Positions 1 through 12,163 are shown, numbered from the stretch's first letter. The stretch is DNA of 64,000 nucleotides from Parasponia andersonii (GCA_002914805.1 JXTB01000124.1:490065-554064), one strand, 5' to 3'. A program made the numbers and translations. The notes: generated by a model from the sequence alone, not told the origin.

Positions 1-480
1 TGGGTTGCAAAAGAGCCTGAGAAGAAGCTCCCATAAGAGTTCCTCGACTCAACATGTGAAGGTGAAAATAAGACAGGAATGGTCGTGACATGGCGTGACC
101 AACTAGAGGTTCTGGCTCACCGAGCCGTCGGTTGCTTCGTGACACATTGCGGATGGAACTCGACGCTGTAAGGGTTGAGTCTCGGCGTGCCTATGGTTGG
201 AGTGCCACAGTGGAGCGACCAGCCGATGAATGCGAAGTTCGTGGAGGAGGTGTGGGGGATTGGAGTGAGGGCCAGGAGAAATGAAGAAGGGATTGCTATG
301 AGGGAAGAGATAGAAAGGAGTGTGAGGGAAGTGATGGGAGGAGAGAAAAGTTGGGGGATCAAAAGGAATGCCTTGAAATGGAGAGAGGCCGCAGTGAAGG
401 CTGTTAGCATTGGTGGAAGCTCAGATAAGAACATTAATGGTTTAGTAGAGTTGCTAAGAAGGGAGGAGAAAAGAGGTTGA
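1..480 (+). pseudogene. UDP-glycosyltransferase C-terminal fragment (UGT74-like), broken
   Basis: Frame 1 from the window edge reads as the C-terminal third of a plant family-1 UDP-glycosyltransferase, the enzymes that move a sugar from a UDP-sugar to small acceptors in the cytosol. The PSPG donor-binding box is plain: [16 protein letters not shown], then THCGWNST, then LGVP and PQWSDQ. The tail with GSSDKNI resembles the UGT74 group. Two in-frame TAA stops break it, at 34-36 and 169-171; the second replaces the residue after STL, normally glutamate, inside the PSPG box. The 3' part from 172 to the TGA at 478-480 is open and little decayed, so inactivation looks fairly recent. The 5' end lies outside the window. 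I see no compensating splice site around either stop. Confidence 0.9.
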
Positions 481-1197
481 GACTCTAGTACTTACAACCA
501 GAACTAAATTTCGAAGCCGCCATTCTCGAATTGCGACAAAGGATGGTGATTCCTTCGAAAGGAGGAGTAAAACTTCAAGTTGTAGGTGCCCCTTAAAAAT
601 TAAGGGTAAAATTATAACTTTTGGGCAATTTTGAATTTTTAGATATTTAATTAATTAAATCTGAGATAAATATGGATACATTTAAGTCTAGGTTCATCTG
701 GAGTTAAATTATAAATATTTTTGAAAAAAGAGACTAAACTGAAAGAATCTTTTATATTTCGTGACCAAAGTATAATTTTGAGGAGTTTTTCGGTCTAATT
801 AAATAAAGCTATGTGTCCCACTATCTAAAGTTTTCAAAATTTCCTATTAATCTCCCAAGTTCTCTTTCTTTCCCCCACGAGGTCCCTAGCCATTGACGAA
901 ACACACACCCTTCAGCTACTGTTCACTCGCAACTAAATTGCTGCCCGCGCTGCCCCACGTACCCATTCGCCGTGACCAAGAGGTGCCAACGAAGCCACGC
1001 CGAGTGTTGTCACCACAAAACGCCGTACTTCGCTGGAGGGGCGCCGAAAATACTACCATCGGAATGGAAAAAGGCCATCGTTTCTTCCTTTGACGTTCGA
1101 TCAGCTCGCTGCCAGCACCATTCAACTTGTCTCAACCTCAGCTTCCATTTCCGACCACCTACGGCTTCTAACTCAGCTCCAGTGAGAAGTTGGTTAC
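481..1197. other. Intergenic stretch, no gene recognised
   Basis: 3' flank of the broken UGT. It is AT-rich except for about 880-1190, which is clearly GC-richer and open in several short frames. None of the short translations there resembles a protein family I know, so I call no gene. Confidence 0.6.
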
Positions 1198-2725
1198 TGT
1201 AACAATTTTATAATATTAAATTTTTATGGTATTTTCGTAATTATTTCAGAATTGAGTTATTTTATCTGAGAAAAATATATCTTGTGATAGAGGAGATTGA
1301 AATAAGAATATCATGATTTTGAAGTGATGAAACGGAGTTTAGAAGTACGTTAATTATCGATATGAAAAAGTGGCATTTTTCTAAATATTTTCAAATGTGA
1401 TACTTTTATTATTTTTAGATTTTAGAGCTTAATTAATGCTCGGAACCTCGAAATTGAATTCTGATTTCGAATTTGGACTCATTGAAGTCGAGATATAAAT
1501 TGTGATATAAAATATCACTATATTTTGAAGTGACACAAAAATTGAGAAAATAGCTAGTGAAAATTACACAGTTTTGCGTGCCACGAGCCGGTCCCACATT
1601 AGGATATATTTTTGACAAATTCTATGTCTAACCTAATGTTTTTGGGTGCTCTGAATTTAGAGGTGACCTCCGTTTATCAATCTGAGATTCCGTTTAGAAA
1701 TTCACTTTTTCAAGTAAATGTGTCTGGATATAGGAACGACCATCTGAGCAACTAGGTGACAAATTGAGGACTTTTGTAGCGTCGTTAGCTCAGTATAACT
1801 ACATTTGGAGAGAGGGGATTCAATTGCCTTATTTTCTCTTATTTTTCATAAAAATTAGATTTTATTGAGAAAAGTGAAATTTCATGATTTTATTAAATTA
1901 AATTGTTTGAATAATTATTTTAGTGAATTGTGGATTTGTGAAATATTGTAGAATGTTTTGGGTATTTTACGTGTGATTTTGTATAAATTTTATACTTGGG
2001 ACTTGATTAAACCATTGGAATTATACTGTTAGATTTTAAAGTACAAAATGGATTGATTTAAAAATCAGAGTACATCTAGAATAATACTACATGGTTGTTT
2101 ACATTACCTCTCGTATTACACATACCATAGGATCATATGTGAGGTCCATCTTAGGCATCACAGTATTTAGTGGGCGGCCATTGTTTCTACTCTCGGTAAG
2201 AGTCCGTAAACCCGCGCAAGGTTTTTGATTCTCCCATTCGGTAGGTGTAGACATTCAGTTACTCTTCCGGTTCGGTAGGCATAGATACATGGATGTCCCT
2301 CCGATTTTTGGGATTAGGTTTCAAGCAGAGAGTACTCAATACATATAGTACGAGTTACTCTGGTTCGTGATGAGAGGATGTGAGCTTGTGAAATTGTTTA
2401 ATTTGTGATATGTACACTATAGATTATTTATTTGATTTCTCTTATTAGTTTTAAATATGATTTCAGATGGTGATTACAACTCGTATTTGATTTGGTATAT
2501 TGTGAAATTATTATTTTTTGAACAACTAATAATGCAGGAAATTTTTAAATGAATATTTCTTCAAAAAGGTAATTAGGTATCTTATTGGGCATTTCATGCT
2601 CACCTCTCCTACTTCTCCTCCTTTCAGGTATCTGATTGTTTGAGGTAATTGTCTTGATAGGTAGAGAAGTTGTGCAGTTTGTGTATACAGTCTTACTTTA
2701 AATCTCTAGTGGGTATTTTTACTCT
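1198..2725. repeat. Possible degenerate LTR (solo LTR) remnant
   Basis: The stretch opens with TGTAACA at 1198. It contains a GC-richer core at about 2090-2390 with repeated short motifs (CGGTAAGAGTCCG, TTCGGTAGG occurring twice, CCCGCGCAAGG) and a segment TGGGCATTTCATGCTCACC near 2588. Together these look like the inner part of a plant Ty3/gypsy LTR. I found no second copy in the window, no primer-binding site and no clear CA end or target duplication, so the ends are approximate and the class is an inference. Confidence 0.3.
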
Positions 2726-3414
2726 ATTATCTTTCTTTTCTTATTTAATTATTTAGCTAAAATTCGTAAATCTACTAAGTGCATGTATGAGGATAGTATC
2801 GTTTTGAGAATTTGAAATTACAAGTGATTTTATATAATCTATTTTGTATGTTGAAGTTAAGATTTCAGTTGAACTCAATTTATCAAAGTTTATGATTTCT
2901 CAACAAGTTTCCAAATGGGATAGTTAATTTTTTTTTTAAAACTTTGATGAGTATTTTCCTTATGTAATTAAAAATTGATAAGAGTTTTAATGTATTTTGG
3001 TATTTATAATAATTTGAGGATCAAAACGAAATTAAAACTAATAGAAAATTTCATAATTATAAAATTTGTTACTTTGGAGGACAAAAATAAAAATTTTAAG
3101 TACTAAAATTTTCTAGAATATCGGAAGGTCACACTGTTTACAACTATTTTTACATAAAAATTACTAAAAGTCATTACTTTGGATTTCTAGTCATGATATT
3201 GTATTCTAATATTTTGTTTGTTAGGGTTGAAAAATTAAGGTAATTGAAAGCTAGGGCAAGCATGAAAACAAGATGTAGAAATAAAACTAGTGCTTATTTT
3301 ATTAGTAGATTTGATTTTCTGTATATGCATAAGCATAAATTTACGTTTACATTTATATATAACTAATTACTCGTAGTACTATTGGCAACAAACTAGGAGC
3401 ATACTCATGCATAC
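2726..3414. other. AT-rich intergenic DNA
   Basis: Very AT-rich with no open frame of interest. No gene, RNA or repeat recognised. Confidence 0.6.
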
Positions 3415-5475
3415 ATTCTTTTTTGGGCAGAAAGCACTAAAAACAAGAGGGAATTTTCATGCCTCTTTGTATGGTATGACCCAGCATCTTAAAAGATTTG
3501 TGTCTTTTTTGAAAAATATTTTAAGTTGTTAAGCATTTCGAATGAGTACTAACTTTTTTCTTCGGTCGTTCAATTAAAATTGAAAGAGCAAGAAAAGTGT
3601 AAGTGCAATCTTTTACATGCCTAACGTCATTCTTCCATTGTGCTTCTACTATCTCTTTCACAACAGAGTATGTGCATCATGTAAATATTGTAAAGTTAAG
3701 TTGCATCATGCTTCTATTATCTCTTTTACAAAGAGAAGTATAACAAGTTGATAACATTCATGGTGCAATGAATGTTCAGATAAATGTGAATTACTTGTGA
3801 TTGGGAGACGATGTTTGGCCCAAACACCATATAGAGCAATATTAGCTATTTTTCCCTGTCTTATAAAAATATACTTTTATTATGTCAACTACAAAACAAA
3901 GATAGGCCAGACAAACAAATTTTCTAAGAACGTAATATAGAAGTGTTATGATCTTGTGATGGACAAAATTAACTGAGAGTTTCATATTTGGTTATGGCAT
4001 AAACCCATCCAAGCCCACCTTGTTCGTGCCATTTTCTAAATGCGATGTTTTGATTTGCTTTTAAACGAAAAGACGCATTTTCAAAAAAAGATAATGTCAT
4101 AAAATGACTTCGTATTTTATTCATTTATTTTTATGAAATTTCCGTGTTTAAAAAATATGGGGAGACTCCATTAAATATGATTTTTTATTATAAAAAACCT
4201 TGTAATTTGATTTAAAATATGACTCTCTAAGGACGGTTAAATTATGAGAATTGGTGAGAAATAACAAAATCATCCTTAGTGAATAACAGATTTTACTCTT
4301 AGCATGAACTGAGAAACCTCTGTACTTATCTCCAAGTAATATATTTGATTTTTTTTTCTAATGACCTATTAAATAATAAAATAATTTTTAAACAACTATC
4401 TATATATTTAAAAGTAAACAAATTGAAAATTTAATATAAACCTATAGTTATTATCCACTAAAGATAACTTTATTATTTCTCATTAATATTCTAAATTTAG
4501 CTTACCTGAGAAGATCGGATTTTAAAATAGTCAAATAATAGACTTTCCCATATTTCTTAAAACAAAGGAGATTTCGTAACAAAAAAATGAAATACAAAGT
4601 CATTCATGACATTATCTTTTTTCAAAATAGGGAAATAGACCACACTAGATTTTTTTTCTTTTTCTTTTGATGAGAGGACTTCTATAAGAACATTTTTAAA
4701 ATTTTTCTAGGACTAACTTTATTTTTCAAGGTGGTGAATTGACCAAAAACCCTTCTAACAAATAGGAGAGATGAAGGGGAAAAAAAAAATTTCAAAGAAA
4801 ATCACCTATAATTTGCAATTTTTAGGTATTTGAACTTCTATGAATTTTATTTTCAATTTTTACACATTACTTTTTTTTTTTTCAATTCTGCTCCATTTTT
4901 ATTCATAAATTCTAAAAGTTTAAATTTTGAAAAAAAAAAAAAAAAAAAGAGTTGGAAACTACCATTGAACTAGTGACAGTTTCAAAATGATTACTAAAAC
5001 AATGGCCACATTTCGAAATAGTCACTAATTTAGTTACCACTCTCAATACAATTGATAAGTTGGATTAGTAACTTTTGAATGTCAATATTTTAGATCTTAA
5101 AATTAAAAATAAAAAATAAAAAATAAAAACACTTTAATCAAGAAGTTGAAAAAATAGCCGGAAACTTTTTTGGGTAGTTTCCTTTTATTGCTCAAAAGGC
5201 TAACTCTGGAATCTCATTGTTTCTCTCAAAAAAAGTCCTAAAAAAGTCAAAGATTAGTTCTAGAAAAGTCGTTTTAAAAACATTACTAAACAGTCTAGTC
5301 ATTGGCTCCCGAGACACTATTATCCAAGTCCATTTCCCTTTCAAAATAACAATCAGAAGAGAGAAGTCATATAGCCTGAACTTTCCTTGAACTCTCTAGT
5401 TTTGGATTTTTCTACAAAACCCAATTGCAGAAACTGAAATAAATAGAGAGAGTGAAAAATTTGAAGCTCTGAAAA
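3415..5475 (-). pseudogene. Truncated, interrupted copy of the 3' half of the DCC-family gene at 13.8-15.4 kb
   Basis: The segment 3415-4085 aligns by eye with 13722-14388, in the same orientation, covering exons 4 to 8 and their introns of the intact DCC (DUF393) gene. The exon-4 match around 3990-4055 still reads VYAITKYE on the minus strand, and the exon-5 match around 3805-3865 reads YGVWAKHRLP. The stop codon of exon 8 and the end of exon 6 are altered. Similarity resumes at about 5340-5475 against 14383-14500, after roughly 1.25 kb of inserted DNA that includes a foldback element. Exons 1-3 are absent. It is a tandem-duplicate remnant about 10 kb downstream of its parent and cannot make the full protein. 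Confidence 0.75.
4083..4627. mobile_element. Foldback MITE-like element inside the DCC pseudogene copy
   Basis: The two ends are inverted copies of each other over about 100 bp. The left end begins AAAGATAATGTCATAAAATG and the right end, on the other strand, reads AAAGATAATGTCATGAATG; similarity goes on inward through GTATTT, GAAATTTC and ATGGGGAGACT-like tracts. The inside is AT-rich and non-coding. About 0.55 kb, no open frame and long inverted arms fit a non-autonomous DNA transposon. The superfamily is not clear because I could not fix a target duplication. Confidence 0.6.
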
Positions 5476-6459
5476 AACAATATTTCTGATAGATAATGGC
5501 TTAAAATTAAGTCTTTTAGTTTTGGGCGCAAACCCAAAACAAACTATGGGTGGTTTCCTTTTTTAATAGTTGGTAGCTTTAATGGAACTTTTTTATTTTG
5601 ATAAACAGTTTTAATGGAACTTGATAGCATACATGTATGCTATATAGATGATGAGAAGTGTGTCTTAGTGCAGCCGCACCGGTGGTGTTGGCTTGCCGCT
5701 GGGTTGTAGATGCTTCTTTGTGTAGCCGAGTGATGAAGCCATCTATGCAGCTTTGGTTTAGATGCAGTCACACCTCTTATATGTAGTATTTACTTTGCTA
5801 TCCTGTTAATACATATTAGTTTGTTCTCTCTAGTTTGAATTTGATATAAACAATTTTTTAGGTTTTGCTTCATTGTAGCTTATTTATTTGTTGTTCTTTT
5901 TTTTTTTTTATATTGGCGTAATGATTAATAGCAAAACACTTTTTTTGTGATCTTTAATACTTTTGTAAGAGAGATTTAAGTAGATTTAGGTTTTGGGTAT
6001 ATTTGAAATTTGAATTTGAGAAAATTTTGTTATATTTTTGTAAATTCTTTTTGTTATAGTAGAATTTTTTTATTGTCTCTGACATAAACGTAAGTTAAAA
6101 ATTGAACCACAATAAATCTTTGTGTTATCTATGTTTTTTATTTTTTTTATTTTTTTTGTAAATCTATTTAATTTAACGTTTGATAAAATAAGTTGTTAAT
6201 TTGTTCTTTCACTAGCATTAAGGATAAAAATCGGTCCACACGGTCAATTTTTTTGATTTTTTGGTCAATTTTTTTATAAAACATATTTTGAAATCCAAAA
6301 CAAAATCGACCATGAAAAATAATGAAACAAACCGAAACCGTTCGGTTTTCAATTTATTTGTTAAGTTATAAAAAAAGAAAAAATGAATTTAAAAAAAAAA
6401 ACTAAATTTTTTAGTTTTTAAGGTATAAATTAAATTGATAACCATTGATAACACGAGGA
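5476..6459. other. Intergenic DNA, no gene recognised
   Basis: AT-rich with many homopolymer tracts. A short GC-richer patch at about 5660-5790 carries CAGCCGCACCGGTGG and related words but no family I can name. Confidence 0.5.
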
Positions 6460-6650
6460 ATTGTATGGCTTGGTGGTTTCCACGTGCGCCTACCTGGAGT
6501 CATTTTTTCAAGCTGTCTTTTTAAAGAAATTAGTCAATTATCTAAAAGCTAAATATAATTGATAACTTAACATTAACATGATGACGCAGCTTAGCCATTG
6601 GCTTCCGCTTGGGACTTCACAGGTTCAAATATTATTCTGGCTCATATATT
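6460..6650 (+). repeat. SINE-like tRNA-derived sequences
   Basis: Two patches look like the tRNA-related heads of plant SINEs. The first, from about 6466, reads GCTTGGTGGTTTCCACGTGC then GCCTACCTGGAG, with no B box behind it. The second, from about 6584, has an A-box-like CAGCTTAGCCATTGGC and about 30 bases later a B-box-like GGTTCAAAT. The spacing fits an internal pol III promoter. No poly-A or poly-T tail or target duplication was found. These are degenerate remnants at best. Confidence 0.35.
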
Positions 6651-8689
6651 TATGTGAGATGAGATAGCTTTCCGTGAGATGGCTTCCCATTTATTCTCGA
6701 TTGATATTCAATTTGAAAATAATATTTTCAATTATTTGACTGCAGAAATAAATCTCCAAAACTCGTGCTCTCACATTAGGGAATGTTTGGGTAAGGAAAA
6801 TTCATTCCACTAGATAGTATATTTTAATATTTGTTTTATTTTTTTAGCAAGAAAATGAGAATTATAATTTTATTAAATGATAGAATTATTATTCTACTTC
6901 TCTACTAATTCTCTACTAATGGAATAAAAGTTCTAATTTCTTTTAAATTTTGGTAAAATTAATTTTTTCTTTTTTGTTCTACTAAAATATTTAAAAATAA
7001 AAATAATTTTATTAATACATAATATATTTTATTTCATTTCACTGTTGATTCCAATTTTAACCAAACAATATATTATCATTCATATTCATTTTCTAATTCT
7101 ATTCTATTATCGTTCTCTTCTATTATCGTTCTCGTTACTATTTCAATTTCCCTTTATGAACCGATCTCACCTTAATGTTAATTTTTCTTATGTCATTGAT
7201 TATAATTGTCCTTGATTGATGTCCATCTGCAAATTGTTAAGCTATGCACGTTATTTATATAAAGACCAAGCATTCGAGGAGCTGGGCCCAAAGTGTGTGA
7301 AAAAGAAAGTTTTTGTAAAAGAGTTTTTAGTTATTTTTTTTAGTCTAAAATGTTCTTAAATAATCAGTTCTACTATAAAATACTTGAAATCGTAAAACTC
7401 TTAAATTCTTTGGGAGATGAGTAAGGTATTGTTTAGGAGAAGACAAGTTCCAAAACATAGGAGAAAATCTTAGTGTGTAGAACTGAAAATTATAGCAGAG
7501 AAAATTGATAAGTTTCAAAACATAGGAGGAAATCCTTGTGTATAGAACTAAAAGTTATAGCAGAGAAAATTGATCTAGTTTTGAAGGGAGTTCAATAACG
7601 TGGAGTCAAATGAGATGAGCGGAACTCGCTGAACAAATCAATGATAGAGTCTTACACTATGCATCAAGATTATAGGAAGGTTATCTTTCTTAAAGTCATT
7701 TGTATTTATACTTTAGAAACTTATAGAAATATGACTAAATTTTAGGTCAAATTTAAATAAATATTTATTTGTCAAATATTATAGCAAAATGTCCAGTATA
7801 TATACTTATATACCAAGTGTAAAATTGTATATAACAAGTGTAAAATTATATATACTTAGTATATTTCAGTACAGTAACTGAAATTGATAAATAAATATAT
7901 CGACAAAGTGTTAAATATATATATATATGTACGAACATTTAGCTATAAAATTTGAAAAATAGACATTTATTTAAGCTAATTTAAAATAATAATTATCTAT
8001 CTAAACTTCTCTATATTTTAAATATTACTGTTAATATGTATCTTTTTCAAGACATGGCTCCATAGAGTAAGTTAATGAAAAATAACCCAATCATATAAAA
8101 ATCTTTGGTATCATTTATTTGCTTTTGATTTTAATTATTGTGATTATTTTTCCTAAAGCACACATTCAATAATCTAATATTATAACAGTTGCAAATTAAT
8201 TTCATTTTACTATTGCAACAAAATCGACAACTAATTTTTATATTTGACTGGTTTGATAATCTTAAATATTTAATCAAAAAATTGATTCTCTTGCAATCCC
8301 ACATGATTCAGTAATCATCAATCAATTTTAGGAAAACAAAATCCAAAAGAATCGATGATTAAGAAACTTTGGTGTTTGAGTTGTTTATAAATGAATTTGT
8401 ACTCATTTTTTAATTTTCTCTTCCCACTCGATATCTTTAGTACAGATGAATAAGAATACTACAAATAATTACTTGATACTTTTCCCCCAACTATTTCACT
8501 AATGGAGTAGTAGTTAATTTTAGATTTTCTATCGGCTGCCAACTCAAAATTTTGTGGATAAATTGAGTGAATTATGCTAACTTTTATTCGGGATATTATA
8601 ATTATTAGTAAAATCAATATTAAAAGAATGAGATATTATCGTTAATAAGATATGACCTCTTGTGTAAACAGTTCAGCTTATAGGTGTTA
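6651..8689. other. AT-rich intergenic DNA
   Basis: No gene recognised. It contains one local tandem duplication, listed separately, and dense TATA-type low-complexity tracts at about 7790-7940. Confidence 0.5.
7445..7573. repeat. Tandem duplication, 65-bp unit, two copies
   Basis: Units begin at 7445 and 7510, each opening AAGTT(C/T)CAAAACATAGGA and closing TTATAGCAGAGAAAATTGAT. The copies differ at several positions. Non-coding. Confidence 0.85.
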
Positions 8690-8900
8690 AAACAGGGTCT
8701 TCATGCATAGACGTACTTGACATCACATCAAATGTGTCATTATGTAATTATGTAATCAGAGAGAAGTTTTTATTTTGGCCTATAAATAGGTAGTGGACCT
8801 TTGTAAATAGTGAACAATAAAAAATCAATACAACTTCTCTTTTATTTTTTTTCCAAATTATCTCTGAGAAAAGAATTGAGAAAAGAATATAGATAGAACT
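8690..8900 (+). repeat. Possible Copia-type LTR fragment with TATA box
   Basis: The stretch has the composition of the promoter/R part of a small plant Copia or TRIM LTR: CCTATAAATAGG at 8779-8790, then TTTGTAAATAGTGAAC, AATAAAAAATCAATACAAC and a pyrimidine-rich end. No second LTR, primer site or coding remnant was found nearby, so this is a pattern-based guess. Confidence 0.3.
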
Positions 8901-9459
8901 ATTTAGGTTTCGTTTTTCATTTTAAGGACTACGTTGACATAATTATTATTTTAGGACCAAAAAATAGGTATAGAGAGAAATAATTTCTAAAATTGCCTTT
9001 GGTCAAAAAGTAAAGAGGTGGTAGGTGAGACCATTAAGTAGGTCATTTTATTTTGTCCTATTTTTCCTTCTTTTTCTTCTATTTTTGTTTTTTCTCTTAT
9101 TTCTTCTACTTAGTTCTCTCTTTAAAACTAGAGCTTAGTTTTCATATCATGAAGAAGATGAAGAGCATATTTACTCTCCCTCTTGTTCTCGTTGATGATA
9201 TCTTTGTCTCTCTCTCTCTTTCCACCTATTTTTCTCTCTATTTTTTAATAGCCCTTTTAATATTTAATTAAAAAAACTCAGTCAAAAAGAAGTTTAGCAT
9301 TGATAGATAGACAATTTTTCAAATTTTAAAGGTAACTAAATAAGTTCTGTTTAAGAATAGTTTAGCAAAAGAGGACCATAATATTGATCTGGGCAATAAT
9401 ATATTAAAAATTCCATGTTTTAATTTATTCGTAATCTTCTTATTATCACGTAGATCTCG

Positions 9460-11270
9460 TTGGTTAATATATGGTCAAAACTAAGTTGACTTTAGGTCAA
9501 TATCTCTTGACCTTTGATCAATATAAAATTGATTTTTGAGTCAATTTCATCTTGACCTATGTTCAAATAATTTTGTATAGTACCTTATCATTTAGAAGTC
9601 ATTTCTTCTTCATTCATTATATGTATCAACTTATGTATCATAAAAGATATTATTCTATTTTAAGTATAGTTTTTGAGTTATTTTATGGACATAGAAATTG
9701 CTTTCCTCACCAATAAGAGCTCTTCGTGCAAAGTTTATTTAATTCGGATTCAGTTGCGATAATTTCTGTAATTAAAGTCTAAAATAAGTTCTAATAATTA
9801 GATCAGTGCTAACATAAAAATTTAAACTATTTTCGCATATGATTAGGATGTTCTTGACTTTAGGTCAAGAAATTCTTAACTTAGGGACAAAAAATTCCCG
9901 ACATAGGATCAAAAAGTCATTGACTTAGGTCAAGACCTTCCAGATCACAAGTGATGAATTTCTTAACTTAATTTTTGATTTAGAGTCGGTAAATTATTAA
10001 CTTGAGTCAAACTTTTCTTCACTTCAAGTTAAGAAGTTCCTGACTTGAGGTCAAGAAATTATTAATTTTTAGTCAAGAAGTGATTGACTTAGGGCTATGA
10101 TATTCTTGACCCGGTGTCAAAATATAATTGACTTCAGGTAAACAAGTACTTGACTTGAAGTTAACAATATTTTAAGTGTAGTATGAAACTTAATCACGAT
10201 ATTATATGTAATATATCTTAAATTTGGCATGAAGTTAAGAATAATTTAAACAGAAGTGCAAAACAATTTAACCTGTAGTAAAAAACACTCTAACCTATGG
10301 TAACTCGAATAAATTGTTATTTTAAAACCCATAAAGTTTTAACAAAATATAAACACTATTTCTTCATGTTTTTCTTCTCATTAATTCCAACAATATTTCT
10401 TCTGTTTCTTCTTCTGTATAATCTTTGTATCATTTTTTGTCATTGTCTTATTCTCATTTATCCTTTTTTTTTTTCTCTATCTCAGAAGGCATAAACTTTT
10501 TAGCTAGCTTAATGAGACGATTTGGTCAATCAACTGCAACCGATTTCTCTTTTTTAGCCTTTTTGCCCTTTCACTGTTTTTGGGCCTCAAAATTATCATT
10601 GTTAGTATCTTTCTCCTGAATTCTCTGCAATAATTACAACATGTGAAGGTCAATATATTATTTACTAAAGGCCAATAATATTCTTGATGCAAGATTAAGA
10701 AATTCTTAGCTCAGGTCAAGACACTCTTAACTCAAGGTCAAAATACTCTTGATTTAAAGAAATCTTAACAATATGTCAATATCTTATTAATCCTAAGTCA
10801 ACAATTTCCTAACTCCTTGTCCATAACCTATTAATTCACTTAATGTCAATAGATTATTCATCTAAGCTCAAAAAAATTTCCATACATGGCCAAGAACATC
10901 TTGCCGTGAGGTTACTAACTTCAATTAATATATAGAAATAAACCATAATCGACAAAGCATATATAAATTAAAATACAAATAGGTCTTCAATAAAGAAACA
11001 ATAGCCAAAGTACACAAAAGATTATAGGAACACCTCTACTTTACTAAAATAAACGGACACTAAAAATCCAATTTCCTTGCGCAATATCAAGTTATAGAGT
11101 TCTTCATTTAAGGTCAAGATATCGTTGACTATATGTCAAGAAATTCTTGATTTCAGACAAATAAGCTATTGACTTGAGGTCAATTCAAGGTTATGATTTC
11201 TTGACCTTAGTCAAGAAAATCTTGTTTAATTTCTTAACCAAGGTCAAGAGCGTCTTGGCCTGGGTCAATA
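9460..11270. repeat. Field of degenerate GGTCAA/TTGACC repeats
   Basis: From about 9460 to 10180 and again from 10650 to 11270 the DNA is made of imperfect repeats around TTGACTTAGGTCAAGAA, roughly every 20-35 bases. Examples are GACTTTAGGTCAA, TTGACTTAGGTCAAG, CTTGACTTGAAG and TTGACTTGAGGTCAA. The core is close to palindromic (TTGACC/GGTCAA), so it occurs on both strands. The middle part, 10180-10650, lacks the pattern. No open frame fits. It looks like a decayed minisatellite or the subterminal array of a lost transposon. The core also matches a WRKY-factor W-box (TTGACC/T), but that could be incidental. Confidence 0.7.
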
Positions 11271-12061
11271 TATTGTGGACTTCGTACGAAGAACACAAAA
11301 ATATAGCAAAACATTTTCAGCATACTCAAGGTAACCATGTAAAAAGAAGGTCAGCAAAACAATGGGTAGTAACAAAATAGACCAAAGCAATAAACACAAA
11401 ATCAGCAAAACACACAAATAAATCAGATCCAAATCAAACTATATACAAATAAAAATACAAAGAAACAAAAATAAATAAAAATCATAACTTTTCACCATAC
11501 TCATGGTCACCATACAAAAATAAGCATTTTTTTCCCTAAAAAAATAATATTATAAAATACTAACCTTCTTTTAAATAGATGCGGCTTCCAAGCCTTTATT
11601 CTTCAAAGAAAGGGTGTCTTTGACCATAAATTTTGACAAACCTACCAGAGACTTGAATTTTTACGGCGACAATGATTTTGAAAGAGACATTGATGGACTG
11701 CTTCAAAGTTCTCTGACTTATCTCATCATAACTTCCTGACGAACGAGTTTTTATCATTTTAACTGAAATACTAGTAATATAGATATTTTTATAATGCTTG
11801 AGATATCTAGATGCTAATTTGCAACATTTTGAGCGAGGTTAATGGTGTTACAGCCTAATTCGTCGAGAATTTTGGCTAGACTTTGGGTTTACGGGGGTTG
11901 TCTTCTCTCTTCTCTCTTTTATCTCCTCTTTTCTCTTGCCTCTTTACTTTTTAATTTTCAAATAGAATCAGAGTATAGGGAACGGTAAAAGATATGGTAG
12001 CTAAGTTTGAGATAAAGGATGGACACATAAGAGATTTTACTCTCTATGAAACCCGATTTTT

Positions 12062-12069
12062 NNNNNNNN
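12062..12069. other. Assembly gap (8 N)
   Basis: Eight N bases. The sequence CCGATTTTT occurs immediately on both sides of the gap, so the two contigs may in fact overlap. Confidence 0.95.
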
Positions 12070-12158
12070 CCGATTTTTAGTCCTAACAAACTTATTCCAA
12101 GAAGTGATCCTAAAAAAGAATAAAGGGATTACATTAATCTTATTCATGTCTTTTTCTC

Positions 12159-12163
<5 letters not shown>

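Noticed and set aside
893..1202. Overlapping open frames of 66-76 residues on both strands in a GC-richer patch
   Set aside because: No family resemblance, no splice context, and several frames are open at once, as expected from GC-rich non-coding DNA.
6777..7075. Possible MITE with TGTTTGG-type ends
   Set aside because: TGTTTGGGTAA at one side and CCAAACA at the other could be short inverted ends, but the match is brief in very AT-rich DNA and no target duplication was found.
9053..9271. 72-residue Phe/Ser-rich open frame
   Set aside because: Low-complexity translation of a T-rich tract; no start context or family.
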